Assembly: GCF_027595985.1 (NCBI RefSeq)
Contig: NC_073303.1
Location: 332,617,179-332,681,178, forward strand
Reading direction: 5' to 3'
DNA length: 64,000 nucleotides
From: Sorex araneus
Taxonomy: Eukaryota; Chordata; Mammalia; Eulipotyphla; Soricidae
Shown piece after piece: positions 19,826-30,907 of the stretch (its first letter is position 1; each line of letters starts with the position of its first letter). The notes below the pieces were generated by a model. The model did not search any database. It was not told the origin of the DNA and saw only the letters and a program-made list of their open reading frames with translations. The translations under genes and the position numbers were made by a program.

Positions 19826-19897
19826 CATGGTTTTTAAAAAATGTTAAAACTATCTCTTTTTTTTCAAGATATATAGGTGAAAATAATTTTATTGCTT

Positions 19898-20080
19898 TTG
19901 TACTTTTTTTTCATGTTTGGTATTTAGGCACAGAAATGCTCAAGGGTAACTTCTACTTCTGCACTCTGGAATCACACCTTGCAAATCTCATGGGAGTACA
20001 TTGGGTGCCAGAGATAGAACCCAGATCAGCTGTATGCAAGGCAAGCACCCTACCCTCTGTACTATCGCTCTAGTCCTGAT
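19898..20080 (-). repeat. Sor-A SINE
   Basis: GGCACAGAAATGCTCAAGGG, GAACCCAGATCAGCTGTATG and CTGTACTATCGCTCTAGTCC. Diverged tail side. Confidence 0.78.
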
Positions 20081-20699
20081 ACTTTATTTTTTAAAAAACA
20101 TGAGTTGCCTCCTTCCTTTCCCTTACCCCTGTACCAATACTGTCTGAATTAGCAAAGAGCTATTTATCTTGGGAAAAAATTATGAAAATATAGTTTCAAC
20201 ATCTAGAAAACCAGGAGGGAAAAAAAAAAGACTCCACATCCCTTAAATAAACTATTGTATAATAGCATTTTGGGCGCTGAAGGGAATTAGCTTGAGACAT
20301 ACTGGCCTGAGGTGTTAGGAAATCTTTCCTCAAGGGCCTTGTGTTTGCTTTTCGTGGTATGTTTGGGAACTCCAGAAGTGCCCAGGTATATTTTTACGCT
20401 TGAATGGGACTCAAGAGTCCTGTGGAAAAGGAGGCGAATTCTTTTCACTACCTGCCATATCTGATAGACTCAGGAGTAGGGAAGAAATGTGACTGGAACA
20501 AGATTGTGAAAAGGCTCCATATATTGAAGGGTCTGGAGAATGGCCTGGGTCTTCAACTCATGAAAGGAAGTACAACCACATTCAAGAGGGAGCTGCTTAA
20601 AGTCCATACTGGTCTCATCCCAAATACGCTCCCAGAAACATCCAGAATAATGTTGAACCAAATACATTGTTTGCATATCCTGCAACACAGTCAATTTTG
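20081..20699. other. Unassigned DNA with a 98-codon open frame
   Basis: The frame at 20404-20700 (+) has no recognised domain. Codon use and the lack of splice or initiation context do not support a gene. It could be a decayed retrocopy or a chance frame. Confidence 0.45.
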
Positions 20700-21290
20700 A
20701 TGCATAAAATTAACTATCACATGTGCCTTGTGTGGGCATTTTTTTTTTTTTACCCATTGTGTTGGACTCTCAATGGCCTCTTTTATTCTGTTGACTCATG
20801 TACTTCAGTTCTGAGAAACTTTATTCAGCTTTTTCTTTGAACACTCATATATTTTATTTGTTCTCTTATTTCTGGAACGCCTGCTATTTCAATTTTTAGA
20901 AAATCTAGTTGTACTTCCAATACTTCTATTTTTCCTGTTTTTTCATCTTCCTTTACCTTGTTTTCTCAAAGGTCTCTTTAGTTGTTTTTCTTTCAACCCT
21001 TAATTTATTAAGTTTTCACTTTTGCAACTGTGGTTTTTTAATTCTGAGAATTATTTTTCCTTTACAGGATTTTGACCCTATTCAAATAGTTACTTCTTCC
21101 TGTTTCATTTACCAATACCTTTTCTTAGACATCTTTTCAAAGTGTTATTTTCTCTTATAAGACTCTTCCTCCAATTTCTTTTTCTACTTAGTTCTTTGAT
21201 TTCCATTACTCATGTTAGAGCGTTCCCTCAGTTGTTAGTAATCCTTGGTTGTTTTCATATCCTCATAAGTAAGGAATTAAAAAACTACTT
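20700..21290 (-). mobile_element. Possible ancient LINE relic
   Basis: T-rich sequence with blocks (TATTTCTGGAACGCCTGCTA, TTTGCAACTGTGG, TTCTGAGAATTATTTTTC) reminiscent of old L1/HAL1-type repeats read antisense. I cannot assign a family. Confidence 0.35.
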
Positions 21291-21589
21291 TTGAGCTCTG
21301 AGGGAGGCGGTCAGGGGGAGGAGAAATGTGTTTGAATGTGACTTTCACAATGAGGGGAACTGGCCGGATTGTATAGTTGGGAATCAGTCAGTATGTCTAG
21401 ATCTTTTTTATTTGGCTGGTCAAAATTTTTAAAGTAAACTTTTTTTTAACCTTTCTTAAGGACAGGACCTCGAGTTGCTGATTAAAAGATATTAAGGTAT
21501 CTCAGGATCTAAGGCAAAGGTTTCCCAAATCTTTTCTCTGAGCACTCTGTGCCCTGTTCTATTTCCTATGTGTGTTTGAGGCAGTGGCC
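21291..21589. other. Unassigned DNA
   Basis: Nothing recognisable. Confidence 0.5.
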
Positions 21590-21760
21590 TCCTGCCCATT
21601 ATTAGCCCACTGGGCTATATTCAGTTGAATGCTGGGGCCCAAGGGTGCATTGCTACTCAGGTTCTGCTGTGCTGGGGCCCACGTGATGTCAGACAGTGAG
21701 CCGGGGTGAGCTGCATGCAAGCAGGAGCCCTTACCTCTGACTGCCTCCCTCACCCTCAAT
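21590..21760 (-). repeat. Diverged Sor-A-like SINE
   Basis: TGAGCTGCATGCAAGCAGGAG and TGACTGCCTCCCTCACCCTC match the box B-to-head complement; the body is much altered. Confidence 0.55.
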
Positions 21761-22683
21761 GCCCTGCCTTTGAGATTGCGGGGTGTCCTTGATTGTAATC
21801 TCGCCAAAAAAATAAACTTTCCTGATCCAGCAGAGCTGGATAGGGACAGCGGCCCCACTCTGCTAGGGGAGAGAGTGCAGGGGTCCAATACTGCATGGAT
21901 TCTCACTGTTCATCTCGTGCTCAGGTTCTCTCCACTTCCTTATGTTGCTTCCACAGGTGTCAGATACTGCACCTGAGCCTGCTGGTGATACAACATTAAA
22001 AAATAGAGTGGAGGTCAGCTTTCCCTGCTATTAACTTGAAATACAAGTTCGAGGGCTTGCTAAGTCATTCATCACTCCATCTGTGGTCTAGCTTTAAAGT
22101 CCTGTTTCTATTGCCTCCTTTCTGCCTCTATCTATCTTTGTTGCCTCATACCTTTATGACAATGATTTTATTGTCGCTTTAGTAGTGCTGCATAAAAATC
22201 AAGACAGATACCTCTATGTGAAACACTATCTGGAAAACTTTCTGTAGAATTAATTGCCTTTTCTGTTTATGAATTTTCTGTTCATTTTGAAATTGTTGAA
22301 ATATTTTAGGGCTTTTTTTTCTGTAGCCAGATATAATTAACATTGTGTTATGAATTTTTTTCATTGTTTCCAAACTTAAGAAATCTTTTTCCTATGTTCA
22401 GATTAGCTAAATATTTATGTAGTTCTAACCTAAATAAAATTGCCAAGCAGTAATGTTTTCTGTTTTTGGTGGTTTTTTGGCACTGGCTCCCCACCTTCTA
22501 TTGGTGGTGTCTACTGACCCCTCTTCAGTGTCCCACTGCTTTTCTCAATCCCCATGATGTCATTTTTTTCACTGATATTCCCAGCCAAACCCTTTTCTTT
22601 CCTTCTATGGTAGCCCCAATGCTTCAGCACTTTCCTAGTCACTTTAATCACAGCAAAACTTACCTGTTCAATTTTTTTGTTTT
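21761..22683. other. Unassigned DNA
   Basis: Mixed composition. The frames here lack known domains. A small SINE-like patch near 22470-22560 is too weak to call. Confidence 0.5.
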
Positions 22684-22790
22684 ATTCTCTCTCTATCTCT
22701 CTGTCTCTGTCTGTCTCTGTCTTTGTCCGTGTCTCTGTGTCTCTATGTCTCTGTCTCTGTCCGTCTGTGTGTCTGTCTTTTTCTCTCTCT

Positions 22791-22846
<56 letters not shown>

Positions 22847-22853
22847 CTTCCCT
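22684..22853. repeat. (CT)n / (CTGTCT)n microsatellite
   Basis: CTCTGT variants grade into a pure CT run of about 50 bases at 22793-22842. Long enough to be length-polymorphic. Confidence 0.92.
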
Positions 22854-22854
22854 T

Positions 22855-23082
22855 TTTTCTTTTGGTGCCAGGGATGAAATTCAGTGCCTCATGCACACAG
22901 AGCAAAGCTCTACAGCTTTATCACTGAACTCTTCCTCAGCCCTGGTTCTTTCGCTCACTCCCTCCAGGGGTCTTGGGCCCTTCCCAGCAGTTCTTGGGAA
23001 GGCACGCGGTGCTGAGGTTTAAAGCCAGGATCTGACACATACAAAAACATGCTCTGCAGTTTGAACCACGTCCCTTTGACAC
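22855..23082 (-). repeat. SINE-like elements (two diverged segments)
   Basis: GCCAGGGATGAAATTCAGTG with a head complement ending CTCAGCCC, then a second GC-richer segment ending GCAGTTTGAACCACGTCCC. Both look like old reverse SINEs. Confidence 0.45.
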
Positions 23083-23135
23083 TGCTAGCTTACTCTGCTA
23101 GGAAAAGGCAGCAAGGAATGTTTTAGAAGAATTTA

Positions 23136-23243
23136 CATTCAATATCAAAAACAGTAACAAATCTCACAATGGAGATGTTACTGGTGCCCACTCGAGCAAA
23201 TCAATGACCAACCAGATGACAGTGCTACAGTGCTACTTACTTA
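23136..23243 (+). repeat. Sor-B SINE, 3' half
   Basis: Begins at ATATCAAAAACAGTAACAA, runs through CTCACAATGGAGATGTTAC and GCCCACTCGAGCAAATCA to ACAGTGCTACAGTGCTAC. 5'-truncated. Confidence 0.85.
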
Positions 23244-23352
23244 TACAATATGGTGTGATAGACATTATCAGTCCTGTTTCATAGATGAATAAATTGAGGC
23301 TTAGAGAGGTTCAGAGTGACTTGCTCAAGATTGCAAGTAATCAAAGTGCTGT
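23244..23352 (+). repeat. MIR SINE relic
   Basis: CCTGTTTCATAGATGAATAA, TTGAGGCTTAGAGAGGTTC and TTGCTCAAGATTGCAAGTAA are classic MIR core. A Sor-B copy follows. Confidence 0.8.
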
Positions 23353-23359
23353 AACACAG

Positions 23360-23613
23360 CGAGCTGAAGTGATAGCACAGTGGGTAGGGCGTTTGCCTGC
23401 ACGAAGCCGACTGGGGTTCGATTCCTCTGGCCCTCTCGGAGAGCCCGGCAAGCTATTGAGAGTATATCGCCCACATGGCAGAGCCTGGCAAGCTCCCCAT
23501 GGTATATTCGATATGCCAAAAACAGTAACAACAATTCTCACTTGGAGACGGTACTGGTGTCCACTCGAGCAAATCGATGAGCAATGGGATGACAGTGATA
23601 AAGTGATAATACA
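23360..23613 (+). repeat. Sor-B SINE, full length
   Basis: GTGATAGCACAGTGGGTAGG and GGTTCGATTCC promoter boxes are intact. The body is complete and ends GACAGTGATAAAGTGATAAT, a variant short-tandem end. Confidence 0.92.
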
Positions 23614-23615
23614 GC

Positions 23616-23795
23616 AGCTTTGTTTTGTTTTGTTTGGGGGCCACACCTGGTGGTACTCAGGGAATACTCCTGGCTCTGTGTTTAAGAGTTGATCTGGGGT
23701 CGTGCTTTGGGGGCCACAAGAGGTGCTGGGGATTGAACCAAGGCCTCCTGCAGGCAAATATGTGCTCAGCCCTGGAGTGATCTCAGCGGCCCCAC
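23616..23795 (-). repeat. Sor-A SINE
   Basis: TTTTGTTTTGTTTGGGGGCC through TGGGGATTGAACCAAGGCC to GAGTGATCTCAGCGGCCCC. An older copy abutting the Sor-B element. Confidence 0.8.
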
Positions 23796-23904
23796 AACAG
23801 AATTTTAAGTACCACGTATTAAATCCCTGTGCTAGAAAATATTTACCATGCCTACTCACACATTAGAACATTAGAAAGGTGTTTTAGAAACAATCCTTTA
23901 ACTA

Positions 23905-24088
23905 GGGCCGGAGCGATAGCACAGCAGGTAGGGCGTTTGCCTTGCACGCGGCCAACCCGGGTTCGATCCCCGGCATCCCATATGGTCCCCCAAGCACCGC
24001 CAGGAGTAATTCCTGAGTGCAAAGCCAGGAGTAACCCCTGAGCATCGCTGGGTGTGACCCAAAAAAAAGCAAAAAAAAAAAAAAAAAA
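23905..24088 (+). repeat. Young Sor-A SINE with 19-bp TSD
   Basis: GGGCCGGAGCGATAGCACAG head, box A TAGCACAGCAG and GGTTCGATCCC, near-consensus body and a long A-tail. AGAAACAATCCTTTAACTA at 23886-23904 is repeated exactly at 24089-24107. Confidence 0.96.
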
Positions 24089-24107
24089 AGAAACAATCCT
24101 TTAACTA

Positions 24108-24676
24108 AAACAGTGAGCCCAGCAGTCAGATACAACAAAAGTTTTAGGCAGCCAGGACTTTCACTTCCATTTAGGGATCCCTTTCTCCTCCAACTACCCT
24201 TACAGAAAGCCGTGTCTATTTGGCATTTTAAACTTTGTAGCTAAAGATTATAAAAATAAAGCCATCTGTGACCATGAAAATCTCTGTGAAAACTGCATTC
24301 TAAACTCTAGCAATGAGTCGGGAAAGACTGGTTCTTAAGCAGTGTACTTGGATAGGCTGGCGTGTTACGAGACACATACTTGAGCCAATTCTCCATTTCA
24401 CTTTGTTTTTCAATTCCAATAGGATTTTTATTCTTCATGGTAACAAATGATACCAAAATCACAAGGCATCTTCTCTGACTATTTCCATTTAAGGCTATAT
24501 AAACACACAGTTTTGATGATTTAATACACATTTTTCATCCTTACTGGGCTAAGTTGATTTCCAAAGAAGAATAGCAGAGGATTCCAAATCTTCTCCAGAG
24601 AGGTAGTATTTTCTCTCCTGTAACTGAGAATACTCAGATCTTCACCTCTGACACCAAGTTGATCAGATATTCCAGT
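24108..24676. other. Unassigned DNA
   Basis: No recognised repeat or exon. Confidence 0.5.
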
Positions 24677-24708
24677 TTCTCTCTCTCTCTCTCCCCTCAC
24701 TCTCCCCC

Positions 24709-24769
<61 letters not shown>
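24677..24769. repeat. (CT)n(CA)n compound microsatellite
   Basis: CT blocks with CCC interruptions followed by an uninterrupted CA run of about 13 units. Confidence 0.92.
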
Positions 24770-24927
24770 CATGCACATACTCCATACATAAAATTGTTAA
24801 AGAACTATGTGCATTGTAGGTGACACCAAAATAAAGGGCACAGTCTCTCTATAAAGAACTTATGGACTAGAGAAGATAAAAACAATACGTTAAAAAATAG
24901 AAGAAAATACATTTTAAAAATCTATTC

Positions 24928-25112
24928 ATGGGTCAGGGAGATAATGTAAAGGATATGAGTGCATGCATTATATGCTGAAACCTCAGATGACATCGCCGGC
25001 ATGGAATGGTTTCCCAAACACTGCTGAGAGTGACCTCTGAGCACCAACACAGGAGCAGCCCCTCCCACTCAAGCACCACTGGGTGTGGCTCAAAAACAAA
25101 ACAAAGCAAAGT
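24928..25112 (+). repeat. Sor-A SINE
   Basis: GGGTCAGGGAGATAATGTAA head, a diverged middle, and CACCACTGGGTGTGGCTC end with an AAAACAAAAC tail. Confidence 0.78.
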
Positions 25113-25589
25113 TCTCCAAAATCCTTTCCTGTAGGATTTTATTTCTTTCATCATGGAAAGCGTAGGGACTGCAGCCTCTTTGTTGCTCCTTTCTGACTCC
25201 CTCACCGTCACCATAAAAAAACAAAAACAAAACCCTGAATCTTCTGCTGAATCGCAATGACTAGCACTCAGGGAGCTTTTCAGGCCAAAAACTTCTTGTG
25301 GTTTGTCTAAGTGCACATGTCTGTCCCCATCTCTCTGCCCAAATCCAGTCTGTCCTCGGGCACTCCCTGTTCGAACTCCAAAATTCAGTAGCCCATCTTG
25401 TTTTTCACTGCTCCCACACCCAGCACCATCGCTTCTTACTTGGGCCTGTGCACCACTTCCTGAATGGACTCTTTGATTCTATTTATTCTTTTTTTTTCTT
25501 CCAAAATAGGGGCCACATTCAGTGGTGCTAGGAGGCTGGGGTCACTGCTGGTGATGCTTTGTCCAGCAATGAAGGCCTGAAGATTTGTT
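25113..25589. other. Mostly unassigned DNA
   Basis: A short reverse SINE-like patch (GGGCCACATTCAGTGGTGCTA, about 25508-25560) precedes the Sor-B head. The rest is unassigned. Confidence 0.45.
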
Positions 25590-25730
25590 ACTTTTTTGAG
25601 CCTCAAGCTCTGCTGTGTGGGTGGGATACTCTCGTAGCTTGCTGGGCTCTTTGAGAGGGATGGAGGAATTAAACCTGGGTCGGCCACATGCAAGGCAAAC
25701 ACCCTACCTGCTGTGCTACCGCTCCAGTCC

Positions 25731-25732
<2 letters not shown>
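25590..25732 (-). repeat. Sor-B SINE, 5' half
   Basis: CTCTGCTGTGTGGGTGGGAT, CTCGTAGCTTGCTGGGCTCT, AGGGATGGAGGAATTAAACC and the head complement GTGCTACCGCTCCAGTCC. Confidence 0.82.

Positions 25733-25784
<52 letters not shown>
25733..25784. repeat. (ATA)n microsatellite
   Basis: Seventeen uninterrupted AAT/ATA triplets. It sits at the head (5') side of the reverse Sor-B copy, so it is not that element's tail. Confidence 0.93.
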
Positions 25785-25787
<3 letters not shown>

Positions 25788-25789
25788 CT

Positions 25790-26032
25790 ATCATGGTGTC
25801 AGAGGCTCAATTAGTAAAGCATTTTTCTAGCATGCACAAGTCAGAGTTGGATCCCTGGTGCCACACAGCATTGCCAAATATAACCCAGTGTCCTCCCAAG
25901 CACCACCTGGTCCAAGCACTGCTGTGCTTGTCCAAGCACTGAGCTAACAGGCCCCCATATCCAAAATGAGAACTGTTGGGGGTAGCCAGGGGTGGTCTCT
26001 TGAACATTACTGGGTGTGACCCATATAACAAA
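25790..26032 (+). repeat. Sor-E SINE-like element
   Basis: GTTGGATCCCTGGTGCCACA, GCACTGAGCTAACAGGCCCC, CATTACTGGGTGTGACCC. It carries an internal tandem GTCCAAGCACTG repeated at about 25911 and 25930. Confidence 0.55.
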
Positions 26033-26217
26033 AGTATTGTGTTGTATAGTTGAAAGTTTCTAAGGGAACGTATCAAAAAACATCTCATCATAAGAAGAAA
26101 ACAATAAGATGAGGTGGTTGATGTACAGGAATACTTCATTTCATTGTGCTTTGTGTTTTCTTGTTTGTTTGTGCTTTAGTTTGTTTTGTCACACAGGTGA
26201 CTTATAGCACCTTTAGA

Positions 26218-26400
26218 CTATGGAGAGATGCTGAAAGGGCTGGGCACCCACTTTTCCTGTACAAGGCTGGGGTTTGATTCCTGGTACCTCATTGTCCCCT
26301 TAGCACTGCCTGGATGACCCGCCACCCCAAACCTTTCGCCTAGCCCAGAGTCAGAAGCCCTGAGCACTGCTGAGTGTAACAGCAAACAAACAAACACAAA
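26218..26400 (+). repeat. Sor-A SINE, diverged
   Basis: GGGGTTTGATTCCTGGTACC box B region, GAAGCCCTGAGCACTGCTGA end and (AAAC)n tail. Confidence 0.7.
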
Positions 26401-26807
26401 AATGAAAGACTGGATCCGGGTAGATTGAAAGTTTTAAGAGGATAAATTTGATGCTAATGTAGACCTTGTAGTTTACAATCTTTTTATTGTTGTTGTTCCA
26501 AGATAAAGCTTATTACTGCTGAAAAATTATTCTATTGTCTCAGAAGAAAAATCTTTCCTAGCTGGTGAAATGGCTTTCTGAATCTATACAAGTACTTAAT
26601 GGAACTGAAGAGTTTTTTTTTTTTTGTATTAGATTGGGGAAACAAACCTTTAATAACTTACTTTGGAGTTGAAGTGTTTACTGAATTGGATTCTGAAAAA
26701 TTTCTCATGGAATTATTGTACCTTGATATGATATAGTGTTTCCAATACATATCAAGAGCAGATTTGGTAAAATAGTCTTATGTTTGTAATTTGGGGCTTA
26801 ATTTGGG
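26401..26807. other. Unassigned DNA
   Basis: AT-rich, no recognised feature. Confidence 0.5.
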
Positions 26808-26980
26808 GCTGAAGCGATATCCCAGCAGGTAGGGCATTTGCCTGGCACACAGCCAGCCCAAGTTTAATTCCCAGCACTCCATACAGTCCCCGGAACCCAC
26901 CAAGAGTGATCCCTGAGCACAGAGCCAGAATTAAGCCCTGAACACTGCGGAGTGCAGATCAAAACAAAAACAAACAACCC
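26808..26980 (+). repeat. Sor-A SINE
   Basis: TTGGGGCTGAAGCGATATCC head, CATACAGTCCCCGGAACCC core, AAAACAAAAACAAAC tail. Confidence 0.85.
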
Positions 26981-27407
26981 TATATACGACCCCCCCAAAA
27001 AAAACCCCAAAAAACCTCAAGCTAAAGTCAAGTCTGAATTTTAAGAAGTGTTTTTCTAAATGGGTGGAGATGGGGTGAGGGGAATTATGTTTGAAATGAT
27101 TGGGTAATTGTTTTTGACTGTTTGATATCATGTATGAATAGAATTCCTAAAAGTCAATCAGTGCTGTGTTCCTTTTTTAAAACTTGGCTTGTAGGTGATG
27201 GCCTGTTTTAGTTCATGTTCTGTTAAAATGGTAATTTACTTTTATCATACTTTAATTTATGCTTTTTGTAACTGTTTTTGTCTATGGATTAGATAAGTAT
27301 GTAGATATGTTTGTATATATGCATATATATGACCACATTTGCACACTATTTTAGTATATTAAAATGTTTGTTTTAGAGAACTTGTATTATACTGGACTTT
27401 GTCGTTT
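26981..27407. other. Unassigned DNA
   Basis: AT-rich, no recognised feature. Confidence 0.5.
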
Positions 27408-27570
27408 TTATTTTGGTTCTTGAGTCACACCTGGCAGTGCTCATGGCTTACTCCTGAGTCAGAGGCCACTTCTGGTGGGATTTGGTGGACATTAGGCAAT
27501 GTTGGGAGTTGGTCTCATGCAAGATTAGCAACCTTACTTTCACTTTTATACTATTTCTCTGGTCCCTAAA
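27408..27570 (-). repeat. Sor-A SINE, diverged
   Basis: GAGTCACACCTGGCAGTGCTC body and TATACTATTTCTCTGGTCCC head complement. Confidence 0.75.
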
Positions 27571-27761
27571 CTGGATTGTGAAACCAAAAAAGTATTAGTT
27601 CTAGATCTATGCCATTTTTGTTGTGTTTCACAAATGCAGTGTTTTTCACCAGTAAGGTTTGTGGCCACCTGCATGGAGCAAGTCTGTCATCATGTCTCTA
27701 ACAGCATGTACTTGCTTCTCGTCTTGCTGCCACATTTTGTTAATTCTTGCAATGCTCTAGC
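27571..27761. other. Unassigned DNA
   Basis: Short non-repeat interval bounded by the TSD of the next SINE. Confidence 0.5.
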
Positions 27762-27775
27762 CTTTTATTATTCTT

Positions 27776-27946
27776 TTTCTGGGGGAGGGCCACACCCAGA
27801 GATGCACAGGGGTTACTCCTGGCTCTGCATGCAGGAATTGCTCTTGGCGGTGTTGGGGGACCACATGGGATGCTGGGAATCAAACCCGGGTTGGCCTCGT
27901 GCAAGGCAAACGCCCTACCCGCTGTGCTATCATGCCAGCCCTCAAG
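27776..27946 (-). repeat. Young Sor-A SINE with TSD
   Basis: GGCCACACCCAGAGATGCAC to GCTGTGCTATCATGCCAGCC. CTTTTATTATTCTT at 27762-27775 recurs at 27947-27960. Confidence 0.93.
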
Positions 27947-28079
27947 CTTTTATTATTCTTAAATATGTTATTATAATTATTTATTATTATTGTATCTGTT
28001 ATAATTGTCCTTAATTGACTTTGACATTGTTAAGATTCTCAGGTTGCTGTTGTGAAATTATGGATATGACTTACAGGCT

Positions 28080-28395
28080 TATAGCAGGGCAAGGGTGCAG
28101 CCACCCCTTCCAACTCCGTGGGGAGATATAATAATTTTCTTTTTCTGAAGTATTTTTGATAATTCTTTTAGCCATTTAGTTGTAATGTAAAGTAATGTAA
28201 AACAAATTATTGTGTGTCTGCTAAAAGGGAGACTTGGGTGTGGCTGGGAAAATGGGGACAATGGTAAAGGGAAGGTCACTCAGGTGATAGGGTTTGTGAT
28301 GGAACACCAAAAGCCCATAATAACTGTGTCATGTATAGTTCTTTGTAACCCAGGATGCTTAAAGTGAAAGAAATAAGTAAATAAAAAGAAACTAT
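28080..28395 (+). mobile_element. L1-C older L1-like 3' end
   Basis: AACAAATTATTGTGTGTCTG, GGCTGGGAAAATGGGGACAA, GAAGGTCACTC and TTCTTTGTAACCCAGG match, in order, the complement of the copy at 47.7 kb. Confidence 0.55.
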
Positions 28396-28479
28396 AGCAA
28401 GTTATCAGGATCTAGCTAAAATTGTTGATGAAGGTGTTCACCAAAAACAATAGATTTTCAATGTAGACAAAACAGTTCC

Positions 28480-28662
28480 CTTCTATTTTTGTTTCATATG
28501 TGGGCTACTCCAGCTTGACTCAGGGTTTATTCCTGGCTCTGTGCTCAGGGATCACCTCTGGTGGTGCTTGGGGGGACCATGTGCGGTGCCAGGAATCAAA
28601 CCTAGGTTGGCCATATGCAAGATAATTGTCCTACCCACTGTACTATCCCTCTGGTTCCCCAA
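28480..28662 (-). repeat. Sor-A SINE
   Basis: GGCTACTCCAGCTTGACTCA body, GACCATGTGCGGTGCCAGGA core complement, CTGTACTATCCCTCTGGTTC head complement. Confidence 0.82.
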
Positions 28663-28737
28663 ACAATCGTCTACTGGAAGAAAATGCCATTTAGAAGTTT
28701 GATAGCTGGAGAGAGGTCAACAAATAATTTCAAAGAA

Positions 28738-28838
28738 CGAAGCCCGGGATGTGACTCTGGAGTATAGAGTACTTGCCTTGCATGTGTGAGACCCTGGGTT
28801 CAATTTCTGGCACAGCAAAAACTAAAATTAAATTTTTT
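28738..28838 (+). repeat. Sor-F head-only SINE
   Basis: About 80 bases: GTACTTGCCTTGCATGTGTG, CTGGGTTCAATTTCTGGCAC then an A-rich end. The body of Sor-A is absent, so it resembles a simple tRNA-like SINE. Confidence 0.55.
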
Positions 28839-28859
28839 ATAATGGAAGATTCAAAGAAC

Positions 28860-29780
28860 TGACTGAATCTTTTGTTGGGAGCTATTATAACAGATGACTT
28901 GAAGTTAAAGTCAGTGTTCATTTGTGTTCAGAGAATCCTAGGGCTCTTAAGAATTGTGCAAAATCTATTCTTCTTGAGCTTTCCAAGTGGAACAGCAAAT
29001 CCTGGATGGCAGCACATCTGCTTACAATATGATTTACTGAACGTGTTAAACCTCTTTAGGGCATATTGCTCAGAAGAAAAGATTCCTTTCAAAGTATTAC
29101 TGCTCTTTGACAATGTCCCAAAGAGCTCTCAGGGAGATGTAACAGAAGATTAATGCTCTCTTGCCTGCTAATACAAATTCCATTCTGTAGCCCATGGATC
29201 AAGAACTTATTTGGACTTTAAAATCTTAATATTCCAAAAATATATTCTAGGAATCTATAACTGTCATTACCAGTGTTTTCTTTAGTAGATCTGGACATAG
29301 TAAATTGAAAGCCCTATGAAAATGATTCAGCATTCTAGATGCCAATAAGAATATTTGTGATTAATGGAGAAGTTAAGCAAACAAACATATCAATAGGTTG
29401 ATTACAACTCTCATGTGTAACTGTAAGGGTCAAGTTTCAATGGAGGAAGTAATTGCGGATGTGATAGAAAAATCAAGAAACTAAAATGACAAGTGGAGAC
29501 TAAAGAAGTGACTCAAATTTTGCAATCTCATGACAGAGTTCTAACAGATAAAAAGTTCTTATGGGTGAGCAAAGAAAGTGGTTTCTTATAATGGAATGTG
29601 CTCCTGCCAAAGATGCCCTGACCGCTGGATTCACAACAAAGGGTCTGCAGCAGTATGTAAGCTTACTGATAAAGCAGCAGTAGAGACTGAGAGGACTGAC
29701 TACAATTTTGAAACAAAATGTACTGTATTAAAATCCTATCAAGCATCATCACATTCTATAAAACAATCCTTCATATAGGA
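28860..29780 (+). mobile_element. Tigger (pogo/Tc1-mariner) DNA transposon relic
   Basis: The decayed transposase shows, across frameshifts, WMAAHL (cf. AWMTSDLF), EEKIPFKVLLLFDNVPKS (the LPFKVLLxLDNAPGH catalytic region with the second Asp in FDN), then PMDQELIWTLK (cf. QPMDQGVIxTFK). The C-terminal part near 29660-29760 reads DKAAVETERTDYNFE. The third acidic residue region is broken and many frames shift. The family is a cut-and-paste transposon, long dead in mammals. Confidence 0.75.
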
Positions 29781-29782
29781 GT

Positions 29783-29968
29783 CAGTTGGGCTTGAGAGCT
29801 AGTACAGAGTGTAGGGCACTTGCCTTGCATGCAACTGAAAGAAATTCAGTCCTTGGAACCAGATATGGTCCTCTGAGCACTGCCAGTAGTGATTCCTGAA
29901 CATAGAGTCAGGAATAAGCCTTGAGTATCACTGGGTGTGTCTCCAAAACCAAAAAAGAGAAAAAAAGA
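29783..29968 (+). repeat. Sor-A SINE
   Basis: GTTGGGCTTGAGAGCTAGTAC head, GATATGGTCCTCTGAGCACT core, CACTGGGTGTGTCTCC end. Inserted right after the Tigger relic. Confidence 0.83.
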
Positions 29969-30064
29969 AAAGATTATGTAAGAAGATGATGGATAGCATT
30001 TTATATATCCTTTATAGAACTCTCTGAACTTGTTTGCAACTTTAAAAAGCAAAATAGGGGCTGG

Positions 30065-30902
30065 ACCTTTTGGAAAACAATATGGACACTTCTCAAAAAA
30101 ATTAGAAATTGAGCTTCCCATTTGACCAGGCAATACCACTCCTGGGAATATATCTCGGAGAGGCAAAAGGGTATAGTAGAAATGACATCTGCATTTCTAT
30201 GTTCATTGCAGCACTGTTTACAATAGCCACAATCTGGAAAAAAACAGAGTGCCCAAAAACAGATGACTGGTTAAAGAAACTCTGGTACATCTACACAATG
30301 GAATACTATGTAGCTGTCAGAAAACATGAAGTCATGAAATTTGCATATAAGTGGATCAACATGGAGAGTGTCACGTTGAGTGAAATGAGTCAGAAAGAAA
30401 GAGACACACATAGAAAGATTGCACTCATATGTAGAATATAAAGTAGCAGAGAGGTACAAGCTTGCAATGATGCAAATTTTGGCAGATATTTCTCCGGACT
30501 TAGTTACTAAAATACAGAAATCCAAAACCGTGTGGCTGCTAGCGTGGCCATTTGACCTCATATCTCTTCATTCTCAGCAATGGAAAACAAATTATCAAAT
30601 GCTTCCTTTTCAGCAGGTCCGACTTTAGGGGGGAGAAACTCCAAATAATAATAGTGAGGTTTTTTTGTTGAAATATTGAATGTAATCAAAGTAAAGTGAA
30701 AGAAAAGTGAAATCTATCAATTACACAGGTGGGGTGGGGGGCTGGGGAGGTGGGGGGTCGGGGGAGGTATACTGTGATTCTTGGTGGTGGAATATGTGCA
30801 CTGGTGAAGGGATGGGTGTTCGAGCATTGTATAACTGAGACTTGAAACTGAAAGCTTTGTAACTTTCCACATGGTGATTCAATAAAAGAATAAATAAAAA
30901 TA
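30065..30902 (+). mobile_element. 5'-truncated L1 ORF2 end plus 3' UTR
   Basis: GAAAACAATATGGACACTTC, CCACTCCTGGGAATATATCT, TCATTGCAGCACTGTTTACA, and ACACAATGGAATACTATGTA are the standard L1 3' region; a frame reads YIYTMEYYVAV. The 3' UTR contains G-rich GGTGGGGTGGGGGGCTGGGG and ends GGTGATTCAATAAAAGAAT. Flanking AAAATAGGGGCTGG and AAAACAGGGGCTGG suggest insertion inside a SINE head. Confidence 0.88.
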
Positions 30903-30907
30903 AAAAC

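Noticed and set aside
20404-20700. 98-codon frame as a possible exon or gene
   Set aside because: No recognised domain, and both strands are open over much of it, as expected by chance. Left as unassigned.
22684-22853. CRISPR-like array
   Set aside because: The repeats are CT dinucleotides without spacers. No regularly spaced repeat/spacer structure occurs anywhere in the window.
30109-30441. 110-codon forward frame with YIYTMEYYVAV
   Set aside because: This is the decayed L1 ORF2/3' region, not a cellular gene.
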